64,000 bases of DNA from Proteus columbae. GTDB taxonomy: Bacteria; Pseudomonadota; Gammaproteobacteria; Enterobacterales; Enterobacteriaceae. The DNA is taken from contig NZ_NGVR01000008.1 of the NCBI RefSeq assembly GCF_002777965.1, positions 248,001 to 312,000 on the forward strand. Direction: 5' to 3'. The notes beneath the pieces were generated by a model. That model worked only from the letters and a program-made list of their open reading frames with translations. It had not been told where the DNA came from and made no database searches. Positions 11,900 through 20,115 of the stretch are shown piece after piece (the first letter of the stretch is position 1; each line of letters opens with the position of its first letter). Made by a program: the position numbers and the translations under genes.

Positions 11900-13300
11900 T
11901 TATTTAACAACTTCACCGCTGTCGATAACAGTTTTACGCACTTTATCAGAGAAATCTTGCGCTTCTTTAATAATGGCTTTTTCATCCACTGTTAATAATT
12001 GGCGATCTTCCATTAAGATTTTTCCATCAACAATGGTGTGGCGGACATTACTTCCATTTGCACCATAAACTAATGCTGCATAAGGGCTATACATTGGCAC
12101 CATGTTAGGTGATTTAGTATCAACAACGATAATATCAGCAAGTTTGCCTGATTCTAAAGATCCCAGTTTATCTTCCATATGTAATACTTTCGCCGAACCC
12201 ATTGTTGCTAGCTCTACAACGGTTAATGGTGGCATAGTCGCACGATCTTTATTCTCTAATTTATGGATTTTACCCACAAGGTTTAGCTCATTCATGGTCG
12301 TTAGTGTGTTACTTGACATTGGGCCATCAGTTCCTAAACCCACACGAACACCTTTTTCTAGCATTGCGACGACAGGCGCGACACCTTTCGCTGATTTAGT
12401 ATTTGCACTGATATTATGAGCGACACCAACGTCATATTTTTTCAGTAAATCAATATCTTTATCATCAACCATAATTGCGTGAGCCGCGATAACTTTATTA
12501 TTTAACGCTCCGATATCTGCCATATATTGAACTGGGCTTTTACCACCAGTACGTTTAGCGATTTCTTCTTGTTCACGATCGGTTTCAGCTAAATGGATCA
12601 TCACAGGAACATCAAGTTCTATTGATAACTTAGCAATTTTCTGAAGGTTCTCTGTGGTATTTGTATAAGGCGCATGTGGGGCAAAAGCTGGGATAATACG
12701 AGGGTGATCTTTATATTCTTTAATAAAGTTTACTGCGTATTGGATACCCTCTTCTGGTGTTTTTGCATCGGCAACAGGGAAATTAATAACGGATTCTCCT
12801 AATACTGCACGATTACCCATTTTATCAACGGTTTTGGCTACTTCATCTTCGAAATAATACATATCGACGTAAGTTGTTACGCCACCTTTTACCATTTCGA
12901 TATTTGCAAGATCAGCACCCACTCTGACCATTTCGCGAGAAACCATTTTGCTTTCAAGTGGGAAAATATAACGGTGAAGTCTGTCTGGCACATCATCTGC
13001 TAATGAACGAAATACAGTCATTGAACCATGAGTATGGGTATTAATTAAACCCGGCATCACAATATCACCATCAACATCTAATACTTTATTGGCTTGATAT
13101 TCTTTAGAAAGTTCAGGGCCACCAACGGCAACAATTTTATTTTCTTTTACGACAACAGTACCCTGTTCAATGATTCTATTTTGCTGATCCATAGTCAGAA
13201 CAGTGCCGTCAACTATCATCAAATCAGCCTGTTTTGCCGCGTAACTGGAAAAGGAGACTGCCATTACAGCCAAAGCAAGCATAGATTTAGAAAATGACAT
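11900..13300 (-). CDS. Exported TRZ/ATZ-type amidohydrolase
   Basis: 466 residues from the second of two adjacent ATGs, chosen because AGAGGT then lies at 4-nt spacing. Metal-dependent hydrolase/deaminase of the SsnA/MtaD/TrzA superfamily: GLINTHTHG (His89, His91), FAPHAPYT, HLAETD and LGTDGPMSSN carry the expected metal-binding and catalytic His/Glu/Asp residues. Relatives deaminate S-adenosylhomocysteine, methylthioadenosine, guanine or triazines; the substrate here is unknown. A Sec signal peptide (MSFSKSMLALAVMAVSFSSYA) precedes the usual ADLMIVDG start, predicting a periplasmic enzyme, which is unusual for the family. Its own terminator follows. Confidence 0.85.
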   Translation of the reverse strand: MSFSKSMLALAVMAVSFSSYAAKQADLMIVDGTVLTMDQQNRIIEQGTVVVKENKIVAVGGPELSKEYQANKVLDVDGDIVMPGLINTHTHGSMTVFRSLADDVPDRLHRYIFPLESKMVSREMVRVGADLANIEMVKGGVTTYVDMYYFEDEVAKTVDKMGNRAVLGESVINFPVADAKTPEEGIQYAVNFIKEYKDHPRIIPAFAPHAPYTNTTENLQKIAKLSIELDVPVMIHLAETDREQEEIAKRTGGKSPVQYMADIGALNNKVIAAHAIMVDDKDIDLLKKYDVGVAHNISANTKSAKGVAPVVAMLEKGVRVGLGTDGPMSSNTLTTMNELNLVGKIHKLENKDRATMPPLTVVELATMGSAKVLHMEDKLGSLESGKLADIIVVDTKSPNMVPMYSPYAALVYGANGSNVRHTIVDGKILMEDRQLLTVDEKAIIKEAQDFSDKVRKTVIDSGEVVK

Positions 13301-13472
13301 CATTACCTCTCGTCTTGATGGGAAAATTTCCCTAAGATTATAAATAAATTCATTGGCTTTTGATATCAATTGAAAGTGAATGAGATCACCGAATAAATAA
13401 TTAATTTAAGTTATTATCGTATTCGTTGACTAAATTTCTTGCAGTTAGTCTTATCAATCAAGGAGCGGTTTA

Positions 13473-14711
13473 ATGAGTAAAACGTTACAACCTGGTGAAA
13501 ATACATCACTCAGTGAAAATAAAGGACAAGTTAAAGTCTCTCATGCAGTAGGCGATAATCTTGATATTAATCTGACTGCATTTTTAGTAACAGGATCAGG
13601 AAAAGTCGTTAATGACGACGATATGGTTTTCTTTAATGCTCCTCATCATGCCTCTGGGGCGGCTTCATTTATTTCGCCGATAACTCAAGGCTCAACCGTT
13701 ATTCATAGTATTGATTTTGATTTTTCTCGTTTACCCGCAAATATCACCAAAATAGCAATTACATTAACGCAAGATGGCAGTGCAGGTGGTTTTGCCGTTG
13801 TTAATCAGTTAAAAGCACAAGTGCTGATAAATAATGAAGTTATTGAGTTAGCACCAAGCCAGTTTTCACAAGAGACAGGCATCATCGTTTTAGAACTTTA
13901 TGTTCGCAATGGCCAAAATAAAGTTCGTTCTGTTTGGCAAGGTTTTGCTTCTGGATTGGCAGGTTTATGTAACCTTTATGGTGTTGAAGTTGAAGAGCCG
14001 ACTCCTGTTGTTACGCCACCACCTGCTCCCGTTAATATACAAAAAAGTGTAGTAAAACTGACTAAGCCAGATAGTAGCCATCGGGTTTCATTACTAAAAG
14101 GCAATGATGCACCTAAACGTATTTTAGTGAGTGCAACATGGATAGATAATGGAGACGGAAAAGATAATGATGATTTAGATCTTCGTGTGGGAATTTTACG
14201 CCCGAATGGTCAAATGTCTATTATTCAAGCTCCAGATAAAAGTGGTGCTTTTCAGTCAGATCCTTTTGTTTTCCATACCGGTGATATAGTGAGTGTTAGC
14301 CAAGAACAACCTGGTTGTGAAACTGTTGAAATTAACCCTGCTATTTCCCAATTAATGGGAGGTAAAGTCGCGTTGGTTTGTAGTGTTTATTCTGCTATTA
14401 GTAATGGTTGTGTTTCTGTTGCCTCATTAAAACCCACAATGCGTATGGAATATGGCAATCAAGTGGTTGAATGTTCTTGTGAATATAAGAAAGGCTTTTT
14501 CAATAATATGATTTATACCTATGTGATTGGTATTATTGAAATTGATCAAGATAGCATTACATTAAAACCATCAGGTGTAACATCAAGAGCAGGCAGTGAA
14601 GCGACACCTTGGTTAACGCGTAATGGTGATGAGCTTAAATTAACGATGGATGGCCCTCATGTTTTTAAAGGGAAGAAACCGAGTATTTTAGGCACAAAAC
14701 GTTATGTCTGA
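13473..14711 (+). CDS. TerD-domain protein, TerA-like
   Basis: 412 residues. The N-terminal half (about 1-175) is a TerD/CABP1 domain with the tellurite-resistance hallmarks: VVNDDDMVFFNAPHH, an acidic calcium-binding pattern, IDFDFSRLPANITKIAITLT and FAVVNQLKA. A proline-rich linker (about 185-195) leads to a second beta domain with TWIDNGDGKDNDDLDLRVG, an Asp-rich calcium-loop pattern, and the TerA-type ending LKLTMDGPHVFKGKK. TerA/TerD proteins belong to stress and phage/colicin-tolerance complexes with TerBCE. None of the other ter genes is adjacent, so it may act alone. The Shine-Dalgarno AAGGAG is strong. Confidence 0.8.
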   Translation: MSKTLQPGENTSLSENKGQVKVSHAVGDNLDINLTAFLVTGSGKVVNDDDMVFFNAPHHASGAASFISPITQGSTVIHSIDFDFSRLPANITKIAITLTQDGSAGGFAVVNQLKAQVLINNEVIELAPSQFSQETGIIVLELYVRNGQNKVRSVWQGFASGLAGLCNLYGVEVEEPTPVVTPPPAPVNIQKSVVKLTKPDSSHRVSLLKGNDAPKRILVSATWIDNGDGKDNDDLDLRVGILRPNGQMSIIQAPDKSGAFQSDPFVFHTGDIVSVSQEQPGCETVEINPAISQLMGGKVALVCSVYSAISNGCVSVASLKPTMRMEYGNQVVECSCEYKKGFFNNMIYTYVIGIIEIDQDSITLKPSGVTSRAGSEATPWLTRNGDELKLTMDGPHVFKGKKPSILGTKRYV

Positions 14712-14753
14712 TCTCATTATTAAAGAAGAAATAAGTTAAAGTTTATCTTAAAG

Positions 14754-14790
14754 AAAAACGGGCAATAATATCTATGCCCGTTTGTTTATT
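14754..14790. terminator. Bidirectional terminator between the TerA-like gene and yaiI
   Basis: Stem AAACGGGCA / TGCCCGTTT with a 10-nt loop; T-rich sequence follows on both strands. It lies between convergent genes. Confidence 0.8.
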
Positions 14791-14813
14791 AACAGCGTTT
14801 ATTACTGACTAAA

Positions 14814-15269
14814 TTAAGCGCGTTTTTTTTGTTGTAAAAGCCACTTATCTAACTCATTCGCAAAAAGTTGGCGGTCACGTTGACTTAAACTTGCGGGGCC
14901 TCCAGTTTGAATACCGCTTGCTCTCATCGTATCCATAAAATCACGGATATTTAAACGTTCACGAATAGTTGCTTCAGTATAACGTTCACCTCTTGGATTT
15001 AGAGCTACTGCGCCCTTTTCTATGACTTCGGCAGCTAATGGAATATCAGCGGTGATAACCAAGTCATCTTTATTGGTGCGGCGAACAATTTCGTTATCAG
15101 CAACATCAAACCCAGCAGAAACTTGTAATGTGCGTAAGAAAGGCGATGCGGGTACAATTAATCGTTGATTAGCAACAAAAGTAATAATTACTTTTTCTCT
15201 ATCTGCTGCACGATATAACACTTCTTTGATTACTTTTGGACATGCATCAGCATCAACCCATATAGGCAT
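14814..15269 (-). CDS. yaiI: YaiI/YqxD family protein (UPF0178)
   Basis: 151 residues. The N-terminal [15 protein letters not shown] motif and the later [23 protein letters not shown] segment identify the YaiI/YqxD family, a PIN-like fold with a conserved acidic pocket (D6, D8 by position in [11 protein letters not shown]). A nuclease-like function is suspected for the family but the substrate is unknown. Cytosolic, basic C-terminus. It precedes the EamA exporter stop by 69 bp on the same strand but the exporter has its own regulated promoter. Confidence 0.9.
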   Translation of the reverse strand: MPIWVDADACPKVIKEVLYRAADREKVIITFVANQRLIVPASPFLRTLQVSAGFDVADNEIVRRTNKDDLVITADIPLAAEVIEKGAVALNPRGERYTEATIRERLNIRDFMDTMRASGIQTGGPASLSQRDRQLFANELDKWLLQQKKRA

Positions 15270-15338
15270 AACAACACTCTCTTTGTTATTCAGTATTAAA
15301 TGGTCTGTATTTATGACGTTTAAAATAACACATTAATA

Positions 15339-16214
15339 CTAACTAAGTGATTGAAGCTTTACTCTTTCTCGTTTTTCTGACTGTTGATTAGCCCAGATAC
15401 TGAGTAATATCACGATCATTCCCAGTATTTGTAAACTCGTTAATTGTTGTCCTAGCAATGCCCAACCTAAAATAACCGCACTTAATGGGCTTAAAAAGCC
15501 TAATGAAGCCACAGAGCTTGGGCCTAATAATGCTAGCCCTCTAAACCAGAAAATATAGGTTAATGCGCCACCAATTAAGGTTAAATAAGCCAAGCCTAAA
15601 AGATTAATACCTGTTAATGAAGGTAATGCGGGTTCAAATAATAAGGCAAAAGGTAATAATACAGCACCACCTGCGGTTAATTGCCAAGCTGTAAAAGTTA
15701 AAGGCGTAACCGGCGGTTGCCAACGACGACTTAATACAGTACCTGTTGCCATAGAAAATGCGCCTCCTAATCCTGCAATTATTCCGATAGGATCGAGTGC
15801 TGCATTTGGTGTCAGAATGAGTATTGCTACACCAAAAATACCCCCTAATGCAGCTGAAATAGATAACCAGGATAGGCGCGTTTGTAATAACCAACGAGAT
15901 AAAAATAAAACAATTAAAGGCTGCACCGCCCCTACTGTTGCAGCAACGCCACCGGGTAAACGATAAGCTGAAATAAATAATAACCACCAAAACAGCGAGA
16001 AATTTAAAATACCCAAAATGATGACACGTAGCCACCATATGCCTTGTGGCAGTTGTCTCATGATAATTAATAATAAAATTCCTGCGGGTAATGCACGCAA
16101 GGCAGCTAATGTCATGGGAACATCAGCTGGCAACATTTCCGTTGTCACAATATAAGTGCTCCCCCATACAATGGGAGCCAATGCCGTTAATAGTAATGTT
16201 GTGTATCGATTCAT
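15339..16214 (-). CDS. EamA-family (DMT) exporter controlled by a divergent MarR protein
   Basis: 291 residues with about ten hydrophobic helices in two EamA repeats; repeat one carries PIVWGSTYIVTTEMLPADVP and repeat two PSSVASLGFLSPLSAVILGW. Members export amino acids, metabolites or drugs; the substrate cannot be read from sequence. The gene is transcribed away from a marR gene, and a -35 TTGACG (16283-16288) and -10 TATCTT (16260-16265) on the minus strand, 17 nt apart, are each covered by one of two palindromic operators. That layout predicts repression by the MarR protein. Confidence 0.88.
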   Translation of the reverse strand: MNRYTTLLLTALAPIVWGSTYIVTTEMLPADVPMTLAALRALPAGILLLIIMRQLPQGIWWLRVIILGILNFSLFWWLLFISAYRLPGGVAATVGAVQPLIVLFLSRWLLQTRLSWLSISAALGGIFGVAILILTPNAALDPIGIIAGLGGAFSMATGTVLSRRWQPPVTPLTFTAWQLTAGGAVLLPFALLFEPALPSLTGINLLGLAYLTLIGGALTYIFWFRGLALLGPSSVASLGFLSPLSAVILGWALLGQQLTSLQILGMIVILLSIWANQQSEKRERVKLQSLS

Positions 16215-16246
16215 AAAATCACTCGGTTAGTTGTTACTAGACTAAT

Positions 16247-16266
16247 TTATCTTGAGGTCAAGATAA
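16247..16266. promoter_or_regulatory. MarR-type operator 1
   Basis: Perfect palindrome with 9-bp arms TTATCTTGA / TCAAGATAA around GG, overlapping the -10 region of the exporter promoter. Confidence 0.75.
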
Positions 16267-16274
16267 ATTGATAA

Positions 16275-16292
16275 TATCTTGACGTCAAGATA
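16275..16292. promoter_or_regulatory. MarR-type operator 2
   Basis: Perfect 18-bp palindrome with arms TATCTTGAC / GTCAAGATA, 27 bp centre-to-centre from operator 1. It covers the exporter -35 and lies just upstream of the marR start, so it could also autoregulate marR. Confidence 0.75.
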
Positions 16293-16313
16293 AATAATTG
16301 ACATGATAAATGC

Positions 16314-16796
16314 ATGGATAGAATCGATAACATTACTAAACAATGGCAGCGCGAGCGCCCTGATCTTGATATTAGCCCGATGGGATTAATTGGACGATTG
16401 GGGAATATTACTTTGCATCTTTCGCGCGAAATGGAGAAAGTTTTCTCTCAATTTGGCTTAAATACATCAAGTTTTGATGTTCTTGCTACACTACGGCGTG
16501 CAGGAGATCCTTACACCCTCTCTCCGGGGGAAATGCTATCAACCCTGATGGTTACATCCGGCACGATGACAAATCGTATTGATCAATTAGAAAAAGCAGG
16601 TTGGGTTATTCGTAAAGTTAATCCGGAAGATGGACGCGGTTTTTTAGTTTCGCTAACACCTGAAGGCCTGAAATTAATCAACAAAGTGATAGAAGCACAC
16701 GTTGAGAATCAAAAGCGTTTAATCTCTGGTTTATCACAACAAGAGCAACAAGCGTTAAATCAATTGCTTAAAGTTTTTCTTAACACGTTAGAATAG
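16314..16796 (+). CDS. MarR family transcriptional regulator
   Basis: 160 residues with the winged-helix layout of MarR: N-terminal dimerisation helix, recognition region MLSTLMVTSGTMTNRIDQLEKAGWV, and the wing with NPEDGRGFLVSLTPEG. The N-terminal WQRERPDLDISPMGLIGRL segment is typical of a subfamily that pairs with EamA or MFS exporters. It is divergent from the EamA gene with two matching palindromes between, so the exporter is its likely target. The ATG at 16314 has only a weak Shine-Dalgarno. Confidence 0.92.
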   Translation: MDRIDNITKQWQRERPDLDISPMGLIGRLGNITLHLSREMEKVFSQFGLNTSSFDVLATLRRAGDPYTLSPGEMLSTLMVTSGTMTNRIDQLEKAGWVIRKVNPEDGRGFLVSLTPEGLKLINKVIEAHVENQKRLISGLSQQEQQALNQLLKVFLNTLE

Positions 16797-16971
16797 CATT
16801 TTATCCACTTTTATTTTCTCCCATTTTGTTTAACTCTCATTGATAGTGAAGGTAAGAATAAGAGCTTAGTGTTTTTACTTACCTTCTTTCCTGTGCTTGC
16901 TTAAAAACCCTTCTGTTTGTGTTATTTTTGTTTATTTAAGCATCTAATATGCATGAAATCACACTTTTACT

Positions 16972-16985
16972 TTGATTTAAATCAA
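16972..16985. promoter_or_regulatory. Consensus FNR-like site of the haem operon
   Basis: Exact match to the FNR consensus TTGAT-N4-ATCAA (core TTAA), symmetric out to TTTGAT/ATCAAA. Its centre is about 70 bp upstream of the predicted start of transcription, a class I activator position. FNR activates during anaerobic growth; binding here is inferred. Confidence 0.7.
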
Positions 16986-17012
16986 AGATGCATTCTATTT
17001 GCCATTTTATGG

Positions 17013-17041
17013 TTGATGAATACCAAAACTTAAATTATAAA
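17013..17041 (+). promoter_or_regulatory. Sigma-70 promoter of the haem operon
   Basis: -35 TTGATG (17013-17018), 17-nt spacer, -10 TATAAA (17036-17041). Transcription would start near 17048, inside the Fur box. Confidence 0.65.
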
Positions 17042-17060
17042 GCGAATGATAATCATTATT
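17042..17060. promoter_or_regulatory. Fur box
   Basis: Contains the perfect 13-bp palindrome AATGATAATCATT, matching the core of the Fur consensus, directly after the -10 and about 23 bp before the start codon. It predicts iron repression of the whole haem operon. Confidence 0.85.
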
Positions 17061-17082
17061 GATCTCATTAGGATCCGCAATT

Positions 17083-19221
17083 ATGTGTATTCGATTTAAG
17101 TCTTGCTTCGTATTATCTGCTTTAACACTTTCACTCTCTCAATATGCTATTGCTGATAATGTTTCGCCTAAAGAAGAAACACTAGTTGTTACTACAACAC
17201 GTAGCGCATCTTCTTTATGGAATAGTCCTGCTACTATTCAAGTTATTGATAAAGAAACATTAAGTCAATCAACCTCCTCTTCTATTGCTGACCAATTACG
17301 TGATATTCCCGGTGTTGAAATCACGGACAATAGTCTTGCTGGCCGTAAACAGATCCGTATTCGTGGAGAAGCATCATCTCGTGTACTTTTATTGGTTGAT
17401 GGACAAGAAGTGACCTATCAACGAGGTGGTCAAAACTATGGTGCCGGTATTTTAATTGATGAATCTGCACTAGAGCGTATCGAAGTGGTTAAAGGTCCCT
17501 ACTCTGTGCTTTATGGCTCACAAGCTATTGGCGGTGTAGTGAATTTAATTACTCAAAAAGGTGGCGATAAGCCTTTTGGGGGAAATGTCAAAGTTGTTTA
17601 TGACTCAGCAACGATGGGATGGCGAGAGTCTGCGTTAATTTCAGGTTCTGTCGGTGATTTTGAATATCGCTTTAATGGAAGTTATGCCGATCATAATGAT
17701 AGATATACTCCTGATGGGCGTTTACCTAATACGCATTTTAGAAATAACGGTCAAGGTGCATGGTTAGGTTATAAAGTGGATAAACATAAGTTTGGTCTTT
17801 CGCTCGATCGTTATAATTTATCAACACAATCTTATTATGCTGATGAAGGAAAATATCAAGAGTTTAGCGTTAAAGTGCCTAAACTTGAGCGTGAAAAAAT
17901 TGGTTTATTTTATGACTATGATGCTGATACAGATTATTTCAAAAAACTTCATATTGATGCCTATACACAACGTATAGAGCGAAAATTTGAAAACCGCGTA
18001 GGCGTAGTTACGCCTACGGGTAGTCCGATGATTGGTAATTTAACCGTAAAAAATAGAACTCAATCTGAAGATACGCAGAATACACAAGGCATAACAATGC
18101 AGGCTAATTTTACTTTACCTGCAAATAATGAATTAATTTTAGGTTCTCAATATCAACAAGATAAAGTCAAACAAACGTCCGTTGGGCAAACTTCTTCAAA
18201 TAGCACAACAGGATTTCCACCTGCTGTAAATTATGAAAAACAATCCTTGTTACATAACCGCAGTAAACAAACCAATATTTCTGTCTTTGCTCAAAATAAT
18301 TGGAAAATTACAGATGATTGGTCATGGACAATGGGTGCCAGACAATATTGGTTGAAATCAGAATTACAAGATGGTGATGAAACTATCCACCATAATAAAA
18401 CAGGAACAAGTTATAAGACATTAGGTTCTGATCCCGTAAGAGATAACGCTTTTATTGTGTCATCTAATTTGCGTTATTCTGGATTTAAAGATACAGAATT
18501 ACGTCTCGCGTTTGCACAAGGTTATGTTTTTCCAACGCTTGTTCAGCAATTTATGAACACGACTGCTGGCGGTGCGGTGACTTACGGTAATCGAGATCTT
18601 GGTGCTGAACATTCTAATAATGTGGAATTTGGTGCGCGTTATAAAGGGAATAATTGGTATATCGATAGCGCGATTTATTATTCTGAAGCCAAAGATTACA
18701 TCACATCTCTTGCTTGTGCAGGTCAGTCTATTTGCGAAGGAAATAGTAAAACAGGCCGAGCAGATTATTTCTATTACGATAATATCGATCGTGCTAAAAC
18801 TTATGGTATGGAAGTGATGGCGCAATACCAAGGTTGGTCAATTACTCCTTATGTTTCTGCCAATGTGATACGTCGTCAATTTATTGGATCAACATTGAAA
18901 ACATGGGATACAGGCGAACCGACATTAACCTCTCGCATTGGTGCTAAGCATTTATTATTGCTCAATAATATGAACCTAATGTCAGACTTATATTTAAGAG
19001 CAGCAACAAAAGCGAAAGATCATAGTAACCCAGAAAACAAACAGCACTATGCAGGTTGGACAACGGTTAATCTTTCACTGAGTACGGAATTTGGTAATAA
19101 CGATCAATACCGTATTAACTTTGATTTAAATAATATTTTGAATAAGCGTTATCAAACTGCTCATGAATCTATTCCTGCTGCGGGTATTAATGCTGCAGTT
19201 GGTCTGACATGGGCATTTTAA
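17083..19221 (+). CDS. TonB-dependent haem receptor, HmuR-like
   Basis: Outer-membrane receptor of 712 residues. The ATG at 17083 has AGGA about 9 nt upstream and opens a signal peptide ending SQYAIA (residue 24). It is followed by a TonB-box-like EETLVVTTT, a plug domain with ADQLRDIPGVEI, RIRGEASSRVLLLVDG and VKGPYSVLYGSQAIGGVVNL, then a beta-barrel ending VGLTWAF with terminal Phe. Near residue 490 the FRAP/NPNL-like region reads YVFPTL then GNRDLGAEHSN, so the usual Pro of NP(N/D)L is Arg. The haem role is inferred from the downstream chu-type genes; a Fur box and FNR-like site precede it. Confidence 0.88.
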   Translation: MCIRFKSCFVLSALTLSLSQYAIADNVSPKEETLVVTTTRSASSLWNSPATIQVIDKETLSQSTSSSIADQLRDIPGVEITDNSLAGRKQIRIRGEASSRVLLLVDGQEVTYQRGGQNYGAGILIDESALERIEVVKGPYSVLYGSQAIGGVVNLITQKGGDKPFGGNVKVVYDSATMGWRESALISGSVGDFEYRFNGSYADHNDRYTPDGRLPNTHFRNNGQGAWLGYKVDKHKFGLSLDRYNLSTQSYYADEGKYQEFSVKVPKLEREKIGLFYDYDADTDYFKKLHIDAYTQRIERKFENRVGVVTPTGSPMIGNLTVKNRTQSEDTQNTQGITMQANFTLPANNELILGSQYQQDKVKQTSVGQTSSNSTTGFPPAVNYEKQSLLHNRSKQTNISVFAQNNWKITDDWSWTMGARQYWLKSELQDGDETIHHNKTGTSYKTLGSDPVRDNAFIVSSNLRYSGFKDTELRLAFAQGYVFPTLVQQFMNTTAGGAVTYGNRDLGAEHSNNVEFGARYKGNNWYIDSAIYYSEAKDYITSLACAGQSICEGNSKTGRADYFYYDNIDRAKTYGMEVMAQYQGWSITPYVSANVIRRQFIGSTLKTWDTGEPTLTSRIGAKHLLLLNNMNLMSDLYLRAATKAKDHSNPENKQHYAGWTTVNLSLSTEFGNNDQYRINFDLNNILNKRYQTAHESIPAAGINAAVGLTWAF

Positions 19222-19223
19222 TT

Positions 19224-20102
19224 ATGAAAAAAATAGTAATCACACTTAGTTTATTATTGTTACCTTTTAACTTAATGGCAAAAGATAACAATAGTAGTGA
19301 GCGTTGGGTTATTGCTGGCGGCTCTATAACAGAATTAGTTTACGCCATAGGTGCTGGTAATAAGGTTATCGGTGTTGATGAAACAACGTCTTATCCTGAA
19401 CAAACACAAGCATTGCCCCATATCGGATATTGGAAACAGTTAAGTACAGAAGGAATTCTGTCTTTACTCCCTTCTACTTTTGTTACTTGGGATGATGCTG
19501 AACCTAAAATGGTGTTGCGCCAATTAGCACAACATAAGGTTGATGTAATTGCATTACCACGAACACCTGCAACGTTTGATTTAATGCTGAAAAATATTCG
19601 CACACTGGCGGTTTCTCTCGATAAGCAAACCGAGGCTGAAGCATTAATTCATACATTACAATCTCGTTTAGCGGTGATTGCTGAAAAAAATAATCACATT
19701 AAACGGAAAGTAAAAGTGTTGTTTTTTCTTTCACCTGGAGGGGGAATTCCTCAAGTTGCAGGAAAAAGCAGTGTTGCAGATGCCATTTTGGCATTAGCGG
19801 GTGGCGATAATATCGCTACGCACGAAAATTATCGTATCTATAGCGCAGAAGCCATTATTGCGGCTGATCCAGAAGTTATCGTGATAACCACACAAAGCCA
19901 ACAAAATCATACTGGTGGCATAAGAGCCTCTGAAGGATTAGCGTCCGTTCCCGGTGTCTCTATGACACAAGCATGGAAAAACCAACGCATTATTGAAATT
20001 GATCAATCCCTTATTTTGGGAATGGGACCTCGTATTGTGGATGCCGTAGAGTTATTGCATCAACAGTTTTATCCCGCTGATCCTGTTAATGATAATAAGT
20101 AG
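19224..20102 (+). CDS. hmuT: Haem ABC-transporter periplasmic binding protein
   Basis: 292 residues with signal peptide MKKIVITLSLLLLPFNLMA. Class III (BtuF/TroA-like) binding protein: WVIAGGSITELVYAIGAG and VIGVDETTSYP form the N-lobe start, with LFFLSPGGGIPQVAGKSSVADAIL in the C-lobe and the terminal helix RIVDAVELLHQQFYP. These fit HmuT/ChuT haem-binding proteins. It begins 2 bp after the receptor stop codon, so it is co-transcribed. The matching permease and ATPase genes (hmuU/hmuV) are not in this window, so they must lie elsewhere or a different transporter is used. Confidence 0.85.
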   Translation: MKKIVITLSLLLLPFNLMAKDNNSSERWVIAGGSITELVYAIGAGNKVIGVDETTSYPEQTQALPHIGYWKQLSTEGILSLLPSTFVTWDDAEPKMVLRQLAQHKVDVIALPRTPATFDLMLKNIRTLAVSLDKQTEAEALIHTLQSRLAVIAEKNNHIKRKVKVLFFLSPGGGIPQVAGKSSVADAILALAGGDNIATHENYRIYSAEAIIAADPEVIVITTQSQQNHTGGIRASEGLASVPGVSMTQAWKNQRIIEIDQSLILGMGPRIVDAVELLHQQFYPADPVNDNK

Positions 20103-20115
20103 GAATGATTTAATA

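Noticed and set aside
17059-17082. Earlier start for the haem receptor
   Set aside because: It would place the start inside the Fur box and add eight residues before a normal signal peptide; the ATG at 17083 has a Shine-Dalgarno.
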